From: an uncultured Fibrobacter sp.
Lineage (GTDB): Bacteria; Fibrobacterota; Fibrobacteria; Fibrobacterales; Fibrobacteraceae
Assembly (NCBI GenBank): GCA_946402415.1
Contig: CAMIWK010000004.1
Coordinates: forward strand, 1 to 50,692
Length of the DNA stretch: 50,692 nucleotides
Direction of reading: 5' to 3'
Shown here: positions 15,817 through 25,288 of the stretch, one piece after another
Position numbering within the stretch: position 1 is the first letter of the stretch
How the letters are laid out: each line of letters starts with the position of its first letter
Position numbers and translations under genes: made by a program
Notes under the pieces: generated by a model
Database searches by the model: none
What the model saw: the letters and a program-made list of their open reading frames with translations, nothing else
What the model was told of the DNA's origin: nothing

Positions 15817-16923
15817 TTACCCGAGCACCTTCTTCTCGAAGTCGCCGAGGCAGTCCACGAGGGCTTGCACACCTTCTACCGGCATAGCGTTGTAGATGGA
15901 TGCGCGGAAACCACCCACGGAGCGGTGACCCTTGAGCTGCTGCAGGCCGCGGGCCTTGGCGAATTCCAGGAATTCCTTGGCCAGGTTGTCTGCCTTGTCG
16001 GCGGCCACAACGTCCTTGTTGAACACGAAGGGCACGTTCATGATGGAACGGTCTTCCTTGGCAGCGGTACCCACGAACACCTTGGAGTTGTCGAGAGCAC
16101 TGTAAAGGAGAGCGGCCTTGCTGCGGTTCACCTTTTCAATAGCGTCCACACCACCGAATTCCTTGAGCCACTTGAGGGTGCGGTTCATCACGTACACGGC
16201 GAATACCGGAGGAGTGTTGAACATGTTCTTGTTGTCGATGTGGGTCTGGAAGTTCAGCATGGTGGGGATGGTGCGGTTCACCTTGCCCAGCAGGTCTCTG
16301 CGGATGATGGTCACAGTCACGCCAGCGCAGCTGATGTTCTTCTGGGCGCCGCCGTACACAACGCCGAAGTCAGAGACGTTGATCTTGCGGGCGAGGAAGT
16401 CGGAGCTCACGTCAGCCATGAGGAAGCCGGACTTCGGCTTCGGGAAGTTGTGCCATTCGGTACCGTAGATGGTGTTGTTGGCAGTTACGTGGAGGTAGCT
16501 GGCGTTGTCGGAGAGCTTCAGGTTCTTGTCGATGCGGCTGTAAGTTTCGGACTTGGTGTCGCAGGCCACGTTCACGTTACCGAATAGCTTGGCCTCTTTG
16601 CAGGCCTTGTTGGCCCACACGCCGGTCAGCGCGTAGTCGGCGGTTGCGTTCTGGTCCAAGAAGTTCATGGGGAGCATGCAGAACAGCAGGGAGCATCCGC
16701 CGCCCAGGAACACGATGTCGTAGTTTTCAGGAATGCCCATGAGGTCGCGGAGGAACTGTTCGGTTTCTTCGAACATGCTCTCGATGGGCTTTGAACGGTG
16801 ACTCATAGAAAGGATACTGATACCGCTGTTCGCGTAATCGATGCAGGCAGCCGAGGCTTCCTTGAGGGCTTGTTCGGGCAGGACAGACGGGCCTGCGCTG
16901 AAGTTATAGACTTTGTTAGCCAT
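15817..16923 (-). CDS. serC: Phosphoserine aminotransferase
   Basis: This converts 3-phosphohydroxypyruvate and glutamate to phosphoserine and 2-oxoglutarate (serine synthesis), and also serves pyridoxal phosphate synthesis. The N-terminus YNFSAGPSVLPEQAL and SMSHRSKPIESM are diagnostic. The PLP lysine is in VYGGAQKNISCAG, where most family members have GAQKNIGPAG. The C-terminal GHRSVGGFRASIYNAM binds the substrate phosphate. I chose ATG 16923, preceded by AAAAGGA; the frame runs 15 codons further up without support. It has its own promoter-like box and a bidirectional terminator near its end. Confidence 0.96.
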   Translation of the reverse strand: MANKVYNFSAGPSVLPEQALKEASAACIDYANSGISILSMSHRSKPIESMFEETEQFLRDLMGIPENYDIVFLGGGCSLLFCMLPMNFLDQNATADYALTGVWANKACKEAKLFGNVNVACDTKSETYSRIDKNLKLSDNASYLHVTANNTIYGTEWHNFPKPKSGFLMADVSSDFLARKINVSDFGVVYGGAQKNISCAGVTVTIIRRDLLGKVNRTIPTMLNFQTHIDNKNMFNTPPVFAVYVMNRTLKWLKEFGGVDAIEKVNRSKAALLYSALDNSKVFVGTAAKEDRSIMNVPFVFNKDVVAADKADNLAKEFLEFAKARGLQQLKGHRSVGGFRASIYNAMPVEGVQALVDCLGDFEKKVLG

Positions 16924-16965
16924 GATTCGTTCCTTTTCTGAGGTTGTACCTAGTTTTTGCGTAGC

Positions 16966-16973
16966 CAAATCTA
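16966..16973 (-). promoter_or_regulatory. TAnnTTTG promoter-like box for serC
   Basis: TAGATTTG on the minus strand, preceded by a T-run, about 43 bases before the serC start. The same string with a T-run occurs upstream of tgt (39031-39038). Confidence 0.45.
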
Positions 16974-17377
16974 GAAAAAAGGCTTGTGGGTGGCTTCGTT
17001 TTTTAATAACTAGGGAGGGTGAAACCCTCCCTAAGACCTACCTTGCACTTAATAATCCGGTTAGTTTGGGTCGTAATAATTCAGGCTAAGCGGATTATTT
17101 TCGTGGGCACCTTCGGTGCTATGAAAAAACTGCTTGGGGGGGGATGGAAATGGTGCCTTTTTGTATAAACTTGTTTGCATTTTTTTTCATTTGTACAACT
17201 ATTCCAATATGGACTACAAGAAACCGCCCCAAATGTGGTAAAAAGGGCTTTCCGCTTTGTAAACTTTAATTTACTGGGGGGGGGTATACGGTTTTTGCCC
17301 GATGAAGTTATTTTGTTCTTACCAAATTCTCACGACGGGAATTGTTTTTGCTGTAACACAGATAATCGCGAGGTTCT
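16974..17377. other. 404-base intergenic region upstream of the cellulase gene
   Basis: No convincing gene is seen here. A 69-aa frame at 17175-17384 lacks coding character. The region is AT-rich, with a nine-base-pair hairpin at 17012-17032, a small hairpin GCACC/GGTGC near 17107-17120 and two runs of eight to nine G (about 17137 and 17275). It must contain the promoter and leader of the cellulase gene at 17378, but no single site is clear. Confidence 0.5.
17012..17032. repeat. Perfect hairpin AGGGAGGGT/ACCCTCCCT
   Basis: Nine-base arms around a GAA loop, without a T-run, lie between the divergent serC and cellulase genes. It is either a regulatory stem-loop or a dispersed element. Confidence 0.5.
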
Positions 17378-20300
17378 ATGCTAAAACTCCGCCTCCCCAA
17401 ACTGGTAGCCCTGGGTGCGTTCGCCCTGGGCGTCTTCTCCACCGCGTACGCTGACATCAGGCCCTTGCGCACAGGCCCCGTGAGCCAGTATGGTCAGCTG
17501 ATGGCGGGTACAAATGACAGTGGCCAGGGCCGCATTTACGGGAGTTGCGCCGCCTATTCCACCAGTGGCAACGAGGTCCAGGTGAAGGGCATGAGCCTTT
17601 TCTGGAGTCAAGATCCTGCTTATAACCGTTACTGGAAAAACGATGTGATTACGGGAGAAGTAAGCCGGCAGGGCATTCAGATAATCCGTGCCGCCATGGC
17701 GGTGGATTTGCAGAGATGGGGCGATGGCCATTACTTTATGAATGGTAAGACCGAGTACTACCAAGACTTGCTTGACGAGGCGGTCCAGGCGGCTATCGAG
17801 AATGACATCTACGTGATTATCGACTACCATTCTCACATCGCTGCGGAAAATGTCAATCGTGCTAAGGAATTTTTCAAGATTCAGGCAAAGAAGTGGGGCG
17901 CTTATGACAACGTGATTTTCGAGATATTCAATGAACCCCTTTGCAAACCCGGCTATGGTGCTTGGGCCGACATTTCCGGTAACATGTGCAATGAGTATGG
18001 TGGCATGATTACTTGGCCCGAAATCAAGGCCTATGCGGAAGAAGTGATTCCTATTATCCGCCGCTATTCCGACAACCTGATTGTGGTGGGTACGCCGGAG
18101 TGGGACAAAAATCCCGGTGATGTCGTTGGCAAGGCGATTGATGACCCCAATGTCGCCTACACCCTTCATTTCTATGCGGGATATACGGATAAGGGGGCTA
18201 CGAGCGGCTATAACACGTCAAGTGCCGATAATGCCATTTCAAATGGGTTGTCCGTCTTTGTGACCGAATGGGGTACGATTGGGTATGACGGGCGCGGGAC
18301 AATTGGTGACCCGGTGAACCACAGCGATGCGCAAAACGTGTCCTGGCAGACCTGGATGAATGCAAATCAACTTTCTTCGGCCAACTGGAACCTGGGTTAT
18401 AACGATACCCCGAATGGCGAGACCGCCGCCGAGTATTTTACGGTGAACTTTGATGTGGACGACCCTGCCACGGCAACTTGGACCTATTCTGCCAGCGGCC
18501 AGTGGGTAAATGCTAATGTGTTTGCCGGACTGACGGCCATTAATTATACCCAGTGCGCAAGTTATGTGGACTTGCCGGATATTATTACCGGAGAAGACGG
18601 TCCCGATGGCGAATTTGGCGATGTCTATGAAGATGAGGTTATCAATCATGACTACGTGATAGTTGATTTTGATATGAACAACCTAGGTGGCGGTAATTAC
18701 TTCTATGTGTATTCAAGCCTAGATGATCCCAAAGGCGATTGGACATGGACTATGGGTAACGCTGGAGAAAGTTCTTTCTTTGTGGACGGCTCCAATGCTG
18801 GAGGCCTGGTTGAGGTTAATGCCAATGGCGGCTCTGGTTGGGCTGGTTTTGGTATCTACTTGAAAGAAATAAAGGGCTGCGAAGTCTTGTCGTTCAGGTA
18901 CAAGGGCCTGGCGAATGATTTCTCGTTCAATGCTGGCGATTCTGCGCTCATACAGGAAAGTCTTATTGGCACAGAATCGTGGATGACACAGTCAATTTCC
19001 TTGGACGGTATTGACCCCGTTGTCCTTGAATCTCCACTGGAGCTCAAATGGCAAGTTTCAGGTTCTCCTAGTGGCGAAGATCTCTACATAGATGACGTGG
19101 TGTGCGGGAATCCGTATACTCCTGTTGATACTAGCGGCAGCACTCCTGTACAGTATCGGACCTTCCTGGTGGACGATTTTGGTGGGCATGGGGCCAAGGA
19201 GTATGAATTTGTTTTTGCAAACGATGACTGGACCATAGGTATTGATTCTATTTCCCAACCCTGGGGTATGGATATAGTGAAGACGACATATGAATCCGGA
19301 AAGGGCAATGTTGGCATTATGTACGATGTGGTTGCCGGCAATAATGGCGATGCCGGTTATGGAGTCAAAATCACGGGCCTGGAACAGTGCGCGATTTTGC
19401 AATACGACTTCAAGGGACTTTCCCACGTGGTGATTGCGGGCCCGTTTAGTGAGTTTGTCTCCGGGAGCGACACATGGACAAGGCTGCAGTTCGACCTAAG
19501 GAGTGCCGGAATCACGGCTTCGGACGATGAAATAATCTGGCTTATCACTGGAGAACCCAATGGAGGCGAAATCCGTCTCGACGATGTCCGCTGCATAAGT
19601 CCCGACGATATTGTCGTGCCGGTGGCCTATCTCATTGACAACTTTGATGACGGGAAGGGTACAAGTGGCGGTGCCTTTGCCTACACGTACGATGGCGGTG
19701 GAACCGCCGTAGCGACGATTGCCGGGAATGCGTATGAAATAGAGGATTCTGTGGTCTACTATCAGGTTGTCCTGCCTGCCGCTGCATACGAGGGCGAAAA
19801 TGGCATGGGTATCTTGAATGTCACCGCAAACGACGGCAATTCATATGCGGGAGCGGGCCTGGGAGTGAATTTGCCCGGCGGGCTAAGCGGCTGCGCGACG
19901 CTTTCTTACCAATACAAGGGTCCGGCACATACGGTCAGGCTGATGATGCCCGCCGTTACCAATGGTGATAACCATTTCTACGAAGTTCCTTCGAGCGAAG
20001 GCGAATGGGCTACGGCATTGATTGATGCCCCCTACCTTGAACAGGAATGGAGCACCGGCGATTACTTGGTTGCGCTTGATTTGTCCCAGGTGAACCAGAT
20101 CCACTGGGAACTGAAGAATGTGAATGGTGTCGATTTGCTTATCGACAATGTCCAGTGCGTAGCGGACGAAAACCCGATAGATACTATCGCTCCGATACAA
20201 GGAGAGTCGTACCTGGTTGACGACTTTTCGGGCGGCGGTCGTGCCGGAGATTATCTGAATGGCGGCTATGACTACGTCTATGTGAACGGAACTTGGACCA

Positions 20301-23300
20301 TCGGAAACCCGTTGGTACATCCGGCTTGGTCGCAAGACACGTCATACAAGGAACTTCAAAAGACTGTCAACGACCCGGAACAGGGTACGGTTGGCGCCGT
20401 CCTGGATATTGTTTCAAATGGCGAGGGCAGCGCGGGCATTGGCTCTCATGTTCACGACCTGTTGAACTGTGCCACCGTGCAATACAAGTATAAAGGCATG
20501 GCCCACGTATTGCAAGTTTACAATTTGGTCCCGGACACCAACGACCCAGCCGTGTCCGTCACTGTCAACTTTGTTCAGAATGAAAATAGCCTGGGCTTCG
20601 CGGGTAAGTGGATGACGGCTACATACGATATGAACCAGGCTGTCGCCCAAGGGCTTGATTTAAGCCAGCCTGTCAACCTCCAGTGGGAAGTCCAAGGAGC
20701 TGCTGATGGTGAAAACTTCTATGTAGCTGACGTGAGGTGCGTGGGGGAGGATTCTGTCGTCACTCCGGTAGACTACGAGGAGTATCTGGTTGCCGACTTC
20801 GAAAACGGCGGCGAGAAAAAGTCGACAGGAGACTATATATACGCATGGGGTAAAGTGGGGATTGGGAATACCTCCTGTGGAGCGGGCTGCTATGATTATG
20901 TCTTGACTGATGCCGCTAACTCTGGAACATATGGTGCCGCCTTGGTGGGTATCACGACTGATACGACAGAGGACTATGGTGAGGCGACCATAGATGTTAT
21001 GGTTCCCAATCTGGAAGGCTGCTACACCTTGAGGTACAGCTACAAGGGTGCTGCCCATAGCCTTTTGGTCCGCATGAATGAAGATGACGATGACTTGTGG
21101 AATGTGAACGACTATCCTTCAAAGTCGGATTGGAAGACCGTCTATGTCTCCATAGGTGGCCATTATCCGCTTGACGAGATTACCGACATTCGCTTTATAG
21201 TGTATGACCAGTCCAATTATGACTACCTCTATATTGACAATGTGGAATGCGTGTTGCAGGATCCTCCTGTTGAGTTGCCTGAACCGAAAGACCCCACTAC
21301 TAACACGGAACTGGTGGATGACTTTGAAGATGGCGACTACACGCCCCTTTGGACAGAAACTTGGGGTGATTGGACGTATGAATCGGTTGCTTCAACTTTG
21401 GATACGATTAAGCTTGTGCGCGGAAACCAGTCTTCCTATGCTATCCAGCACAACTTCTACCTGAATGGAATGGATTGGGACGAAGACGAGAAAGACTCCG
21501 TGGATATAGGCTATGATCCCAACGCTTCTGTTACCATGGGCTTTGACAATATGAATCTGACCCATTGCACCGAGGTGCGCTACGATTACAAGGGTGCGGC
21601 CCATAGCTTCCGCATAAAGTTCAGCTGGGAAATCAACGATTTGCTCAACCTGGGTTGGAACTACCACTCCTTCCCGGTGACCAACCGCAGCGATTCCTGG
21701 CAGACCGTGTCCATTCCTATGGGTAGCCTGCGTCAGCCGTATTGCGATGAGGGCTGGGGAAAATGCGTTTCTCTGGATACCATCATGAGACGTGCCAGCG
21801 GATTCGACTGGCGTGTCGAGGGCCCGACAGGCATGCACGATTCCCTTGCCATCGACAACATCCGTTGCATTGGTCTTGCCGAGACCCAGTACTACACGGT
21901 GACCTTCAAGAGCGGCGAGGATACGCTCCTCACAAAGACCATGGCCGAGAATTCCAATATACGCGATCCGGAACTCAATCCTATCAGGAACGTCACAGCA
22001 CAGTACGAGTACTGGTTTACGGGTGATTGGAGTCCTGAATTGCCGTGGTGGGGCGAGCCTGTGACTGAAGACATTACCTATGAGGCCGTGTTTGATTCTA
22101 GCCTCCGCTACTATGAAATTACCTTCCTGTTGGATGATGGCTCCGATTATTGGTCCTCCTGGGAGGAATATGGTACGTCCATTGCGGATTTTGCTCCGGA
22201 AGCTCCCTTCAAGGATCCGACGGATGAATACACCTATAGCTTCGCTGGTTGGAACCCCGACACGACGGGCGTGACGGTGACGGGTCCCGCCACTTTCAGC
22301 GCGGTGTTCATCGGGAACAAGAAGCAGTACTGCATTACCTTTGTGGATGACGACATTGATGAGACAGAGTTGAAAGCTGAAACGTGCTATGACTACGGAA
22401 CACTCGTTACGGATATCGATGTCCCGACTGTTCTGGACAGGTCTCCGAGCGAAAGGTTCGCTGGCTGGACTCCGGGTCTTGCCTCCGTCACGCAAAATGT
22501 TGTATATAAGGCCGTCTATACGAACTTGAGCATTATCACCTGGAAGGATTACGACGGCTCGGTGCTGCATCAGGATTACCTTGCCGATGGTGCCACACTC
22601 GACGTGTATTTAGGCCCCGAAAGGCCCGCAACGGCGGAATGGACCTACACCTTTATCGGTTGGGACCTCGCGATTGTTACACAGGTGTCTGGGGATGCCA
22701 TTTATACGGCAGTCTATGATTCGACGAAGAATCAGTACTATGTGGTCTTTGAAGACGACGAGTATAATGAATTGCCTGAATCGGGTAATTACAATTACGG
22801 TACCAATGTGTCCAGCATTGCACCGACAACCCCCACCAAGGCGCCTACCGAAGAGTTCACATATGCTTTCACAGGCTGGAATCCTGCCTTTACGGACCAG
22901 ACTGTCGTGACGCGTGATCTTTATTATAGAGCCGCCTTTGCATCTATCCCAAGGTCCTATACGGTCACCTTCACGGCTGGCGCAGGAGCGACCGTTCCTG
23001 CGGCAAAGACGGTCTTGTACGGGTCTAATATCGATTCTCTTGCATCTGGATTTGCCACTATGCCCGCGACGGCTGCAAAGACCTTCGAGTTCGTGAAGTG
23101 GACCTATGCCGATGGGAGCGATATCGGGGAGTTTGATGTGTTGTCACAGGATACGACCTTGGTGGCCGTGTTCAACGAATATGACCGCAACTACATGATC
23201 ACCTTCCTGGATTACAATGGAGATCCGGTCAAGGCTGGTACGCTCTATCAATACGGTGCGGACGTTGTGCCTCCGGAGGAAGATCCCACTAGGGACCCTG

Positions 23301-24223
23301 CGGGGATATACACCTACGAATTCAGTGGCTGGAGCCCACTGGTTACGCAAGTAACCCAGGAGCAGGTCTATACGGCGACCTACGACTCTACCGCTCACTA
23401 TGGCGCTATTGCCATTAGCGAGGTTAACGGGAAGAAGACGGCTACTATCGAGGGCACCTTCGACGATCCGGCTGGAGTGAATATCCCGAATGCCATAGAA
23501 ATCGATACCATAGTCTTCAACCGAACCTTCTCGGCTAGCGGATATTCTACCATCATGCTGCCCTTCAGCATCAACCGAAATGCCGTTGAAGGAGCGTCGA
23601 GGGTTCTGGCATTCAGCGGCATCGGTCTCGATTCATCTGGAAAGAAGCAGGTCGAGATGACAGAAGTCAATGGCGAACTCAGTGCCTATACTCCCTATAT
23701 GGTGGAACTGGAAAGCGAAGGAAACCTCGTGTTCCGTGGCGACACTATGGTAATCCAGCCGACGGAAGGGGCGAATACCGCTGTCCGGAGTGCTGACGGT
23801 TGGGAATTCCGCGGGACTCTCAGCAAGATTGTCTGGGATGAAAATCATCCCGACCTGGGTAGGGTCTATGGATTCTCCGGAAAGGAAACGGACAAAATAC
23901 GGATAGGCCAGTTCGTCAAGGCGGCCGCAGGAGCCTGGATTACGCCGTTCCGCGCCTATATGATATATGACCCGAATGGTAACTCTGCAGGTAAATCTAC
24001 CGGCTATGCCTATGTCGGTGCCGAACCGCTCCCCGATTACATGGACGTGGTGGTCGTGAACCGCAGCGCCACTGGCGAGGAGAGCAAGACGGTTATCGGC
24101 GGCCTCAATACTCGCACCGGCGAGTTCAAGATGCTGCAGAACTACGACCTGAAGGGCCGCAAGCTTAACGGTAAGCCCACCGCTCGCGGTGTTTACTACG
24201 GCAAGAAGAAAGTTGTTAAATAG
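17378..24223 (+). CDS. Giant secreted GH5 cellulase with six beta-sandwich modules, seven InlB repeats and T9SS-like C-terminus
   Basis: A 2281-aa exported endoglucanase-type enzyme. The signal peptide ends AYA (about residue 25). Residues 50-390 are a glycoside hydrolase family 5 domain; Glu186 (FEIFNEP, acid/base) and Glu297 (FVTEWGT, nucleophile) are in the expected motifs. Between about 425 and 1500 lie six modules of 150-190 residues. Each begins like LVDDF, carries C-x-x-L-x-Y-x-YKG-x-AH in the middle and ends IDNVxC, resembling CBM11-like carbohydrate-binding domains with a cysteine pair. Residues 1502-2010 hold seven InlB B-repeat/Flg_new units of about 70 residues (ITF... FAGW... YxAVY). 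A beta-rich region follows, and the end YDLKGRKLNGKPTARGVYYG looks like a type IX secretion sorting domain. Cell-surface cellulose attachment and hydrolysis is the likely role. Confidence 0.9.
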   Translation: MLKLRLPKLVALGAFALGVFSTAYADIRPLRTGPVSQYGQLMAGTNDSGQGRIYGSCAAYSTSGNEVQVKGMSLFWSQDPAYNRYWKNDVITGEVSRQGIQIIRAAMAVDLQRWGDGHYFMNGKTEYYQDLLDEAVQAAIENDIYVIIDYHSHIAAENVNRAKEFFKIQAKKWGAYDNVIFEIFNEPLCKPGYGAWADISGNMCNEYGGMITWPEIKAYAEEVIPIIRRYSDNLIVVGTPEWDKNPGDVVGKAIDDPNVAYTLHFYAGYTDKGATSGYNTSSADNAISNGLSVFVTEWGTIGYDGRGTIGDPVNHSDAQNVSWQTWMNANQLSSANWNLGYNDTPNGETAAEYFTVNFDVDDPATATWTYSASGQWVNANVFAGLTAINYTQCASYVDLPDIITGEDGPDGEFGDVYEDEVINHDYVIVDFDMNNLGGGNYFYVYSSLDDPKGDWTWTMGNAGESSFFVDGSNAGGLVEVNANGGSGWAGFGIYLKEIKGCEVLSFRYKGLANDFSFNAGDSALIQESLIGTESWMTQSISLDGIDPVVLESPLELKWQVSGSPSGEDLYIDDVVCGNPYTPVDTSGSTPVQYRTFLVDDFGGHGAKEYEFVFANDDWTIGIDSISQPWGMDIVKTTYESGKGNVGIMYDVVAGNNGDAGYGVKITGLEQCAILQYDFKGLSHVVIAGPFSEFVSGSDTWTRLQFDLRSAGITASDDEIIWLITGEPNGGEIRLDDVRCISPDDIVVPVAYLIDNFDDGKGTSGGAFAYTYDGGGTAVATIAGNAYEIEDSVVYYQVVLPAAAYEGENGMGILNVTANDGNSYAGAGLGVNLPGGLSGCATLSYQYKGPAHTVRLMMPAVTNGDNHFYEVPSSEGEWATALIDAPYLEQEWSTGDYLVALDLSQVNQIHWELKNVNGVDLLIDNVQCVADENPIDTIAPIQGESYLVDDFSGGGRAGDYLNGGYDYVYVNGTWTIGNPLVHPAWSQDTSYKELQKTVNDPEQGTVGAVLDIVSNGEGSAGIGSHVHDLLNCATVQYKYKGMAHVLQVYNLVPDTNDPAVSVTVNFVQNENSLGFAGKWMTATYDMNQAVAQGLDLSQPVNLQWEVQGAADGENFYVADVRCVGEDSVVTPVDYEEYLVADFENGGEKKSTGDYIYAWGKVGIGNTSCGAGCYDYVLTDAANSGTYGAALVGITTDTTEDYGEATIDVMVPNLEGCYTLRYSYKGAAHSLLVRMNEDDDDLWNVNDYPSKSDWKTVYVSIGGHYPLDEITDIRFIVYDQSNYDYLYIDNVECVLQDPPVELPEPKDPTTNTELVDDFEDGDYTPLWTETWGDWTYESVASTLDTIKLVRGNQSSYAIQHNFYLNGMDWDEDEKDSVDIGYDPNASVTMGFDNMNLTHCTEVRYDYKGAAHSFRIKFSWEINDLLNLGWNYHSFPVTNRSDSWQTVSIPMGSLRQPYCDEGWGKCVSLDTIMRRASGFDWRVEGPTGMHDSLAIDNIRCIGLAETQYYTVTFKSGEDTLLTKTMAENSNIRDPELNPIRNVTAQYEYWFTGDWSPELPWWGEPVTEDITYEAVFDSSLRYYEITFLLDDGSDYWSSWEEYGTSIADFAPEAPFKDPTDEYTYSFAGWNPDTTGVTVTGPATFSAVFIGNKKQYCITFVDDDIDETELKAETCYDYGTLVTDIDVPTVLDRSPSERFAGWTPGLASVTQNVVYKAVYTNLSIITWKDYDGSVLHQDYLADGATLDVYLGPERPATAEWTYTFIGWDLAIVTQVSGDAIYTAVYDSTKNQYYVVFEDDEYNELPESGNYNYGTNVSSIAPTTPTKAPTEEFTYAFTGWNPAFTDQTVVTRDLYYRAAFASIPRSYTVTFTAGAGATVPAAKTVLYGSNIDSLASGFATMPATAAKTFEFVKWTYADGSDIGEFDVLSQDTTLVAVFNEYDRNYMITFLDYNGDPVKAGTLYQYGADVVPPEEDPTRDPAGIYTYEFSGWSPLVTQVTQEQVYTATYDSTAHYGAIAISEVNGKKTATIEGTFDDPAGVNIPNAIEIDTIVFNRTFSASGYSTIMLPFSINRNAVEGASRVLAFSGIGLDSSGKKQVEMTEVNGELSAYTPYMVELESEGNLVFRGDTMVIQPTEGANTAVRSADGWEFRGTLSKIVWDENHPDLGRVYGFSGKETDKIRIGQFVKAAAGAWITPFRAYMIYDPNGNSAGKSTGYAYVGAEPLPDYMDVVVVNRSATGEESKTVIGGLNTRTGEFKMLQNYDLKGRKLNGKPTARGVYYGKKKVVK

Positions 24224-24234
24224 GAGAAAAACTT

Positions 24235-24369
24235 ATGAATATTGAAAAGAAACAAAAGAAAGACTATGCCGCCCCCGAGATGATTGAGGTGGAACTTGTT
24301 CATACGATGAACTTGCTAAACGATAGCGATCCGGAGTCATGCGGCGAGGAATGCGGCCCATACAACTAG
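24235..24369 (+). CDS. Small 44-aa peptide with C-terminal cysteine motif
   Basis: A short gene directly after the cellulase. GGAG lies eight bases before ATG 24235, and the frame runs 44 codons to TAG, followed by a strong terminator. The peptide has a lysine-rich start, then YAAPEMIEVEL, then LLNDSDPESCGEECGPYN at the end. The N-terminal YxAPExxxVE pattern recalls small unannotated peptides of Bacteroidota and Fibrobacterota. There is no signal peptide. The leader-like half plus short Cys/Gly tail is compatible with a modified-peptide precursor, but no modification enzyme is nearby. It would be co-transcribed with the cellulase. Confidence 0.6.
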   Translation: MNIEKKQKKDYAAPEMIEVELVHTMNLLNDSDPESCGEECGPYN

Positions 24370-24393
24370 ATTATACGCCCCCTCCTTTAATCA

Positions 24394-24425
24394 AAAAAGT
24401 TCCAGAAATTTTTCTGGAACTTTTT
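24394..24425. terminator. Bidirectional rho-independent terminator
   Basis: Arms AAAAAGTTCCAGAA/TTCTGGAACTTTTT lie between the convergent small-peptide gene and the lipoprotein gene at 24429. A-run and T-run flanks let it act on both strands. Confidence 0.85.
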
Positions 24426-24428
24426 GTA

Positions 24429-25196
24429 TTAGAAGCTGAAGCTCTTGCCCGCCTGGATCATAATTCCCATCTGGGCGGATAGAGAGAGCCCCCCATGGAA
24501 CCCGCTAGGATGGTAATAATTGATGCCGTCGGTTAGCGCCCCCTCTTGGGGCAGGTCCTTGGACACGACCATAGTGATATCGTTCCGGATGACGCCGTGT
24601 CTTGCGTTTCGGCCCAGATTGATGCCGATCCAATAGCCTAGCACCGGATAGATCTCACTTTTCCCGTTGGCGTTGTCGGCAATCCCTGCCAGCTCCATTT
24701 TTTCACGTTCCCGTTCGTATTGACCGTCGGCCTGGAAGAACTGTACGCCTATGCCAAGCCCTGTCTGTACAAGGCCGCCGAACACGAAATCCGAACCCAG
24801 CATCACCTGTTCTTGTAGGGTCCAGTAGGTATATTTTTTGTCGTTCAGCCAGCGGTTGTATTTCCATTCACAAGGGGCTTCGGAACAGCCGAATTTCAGG
24901 TCGCCCGTGGCCCCGGCAAAGGAGGCATGGACAAACAGGGGGTTCAAGAACCGGTACATTACGGAAAGGTCTCCGCCCAGGGAAAACACTTCCCGAACGT
25001 TGAGTCCCTCGCCGTAGGGCCCCGCAAAGGCGTCGGCAGAAATGACCCATTTCTTGTCTTGCTCGCCGGACCATCTGGGCTCGTGATATACTGGCAGTGG
25101 GGCGGTTCCCATAGACATAAAGAGGGGCTTGTTGCAGCCTGCAAGCAGGCAAAGGAAGGCTAGTGAAAAAAATTTTGCGTATAAATTTGCTTTCAT
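24429..25196 (-). CDS. Lipoprotein with beta-barrel-like mature part
   Basis: A 255-aa protein with a clear lipoprotein signal (CLLAGC, Cys21). The mature region alternates hydrophobic residues with Gly and aromatics (FVFGGLVQTGLGIGVQFF, YPVLGYWIGINLG, GGLSLSAQMGIMIQAG), like an outer-membrane barrel, and ends in phenylalanine. It has one close cysteine pair (CSEAPC). GGAG lies before the ATG. No known family is recognised. Confidence 0.75.
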   Translation of the reverse strand: MKANLYAKFFSLAFLCLLAGCNKPLFMSMGTAPLPVYHEPRWSGEQDKKWVISADAFAGPYGEGLNVREVFSLGGDLSVMYRFLNPLFVHASFAGATGDLKFGCSEAPCEWKYNRWLNDKKYTYWTLQEQVMLGSDFVFGGLVQTGLGIGVQFFQADGQYEREREKMELAGIADNANGKSEIYPVLGYWIGINLGRNARHGVIRNDITMVVSKDLPQEGALTDGINYYHPSGFHGGLSLSAQMGIMIQAGKSFSF

Positions 25197-25288
25197 GTTT
25201 CTCCATCTAAAGGCAACGCTCCCTTTGCAGGGAACATTGCTTTTTTAGGCTCGAAAGATATGTTTTTATCTTATTCCTATCAACCGAT

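Noticed and set aside
17130-17285. Two runs of eight to nine G upstream of the cellulase as phase-variation sites
   Set aside because: They lie more than 90 bases before the start, outside any clear promoter element; evidence is too thin to claim switching.
18600-21900. Tandem DNA repeats or a CRISPR array in the cellulase region
   Set aside because: The repetition is at protein level with diverged DNA; there are no short identical repeats with unique spacers. No CRISPR array was seen anywhere in the window.
21392-22570. 392-aa minus-strand frame inside the cellulase
   Set aside because: It lies fully within conserved InlB and beta-sandwich modules of the plus strand and has no domain of its own.
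25197-25288. Hairpin followed by six T near 25210-25245 as a terminator
   Set aside because: The T-run follows on the plus strand, but both flanking genes are on the minus strand, so it has no transcript to end.
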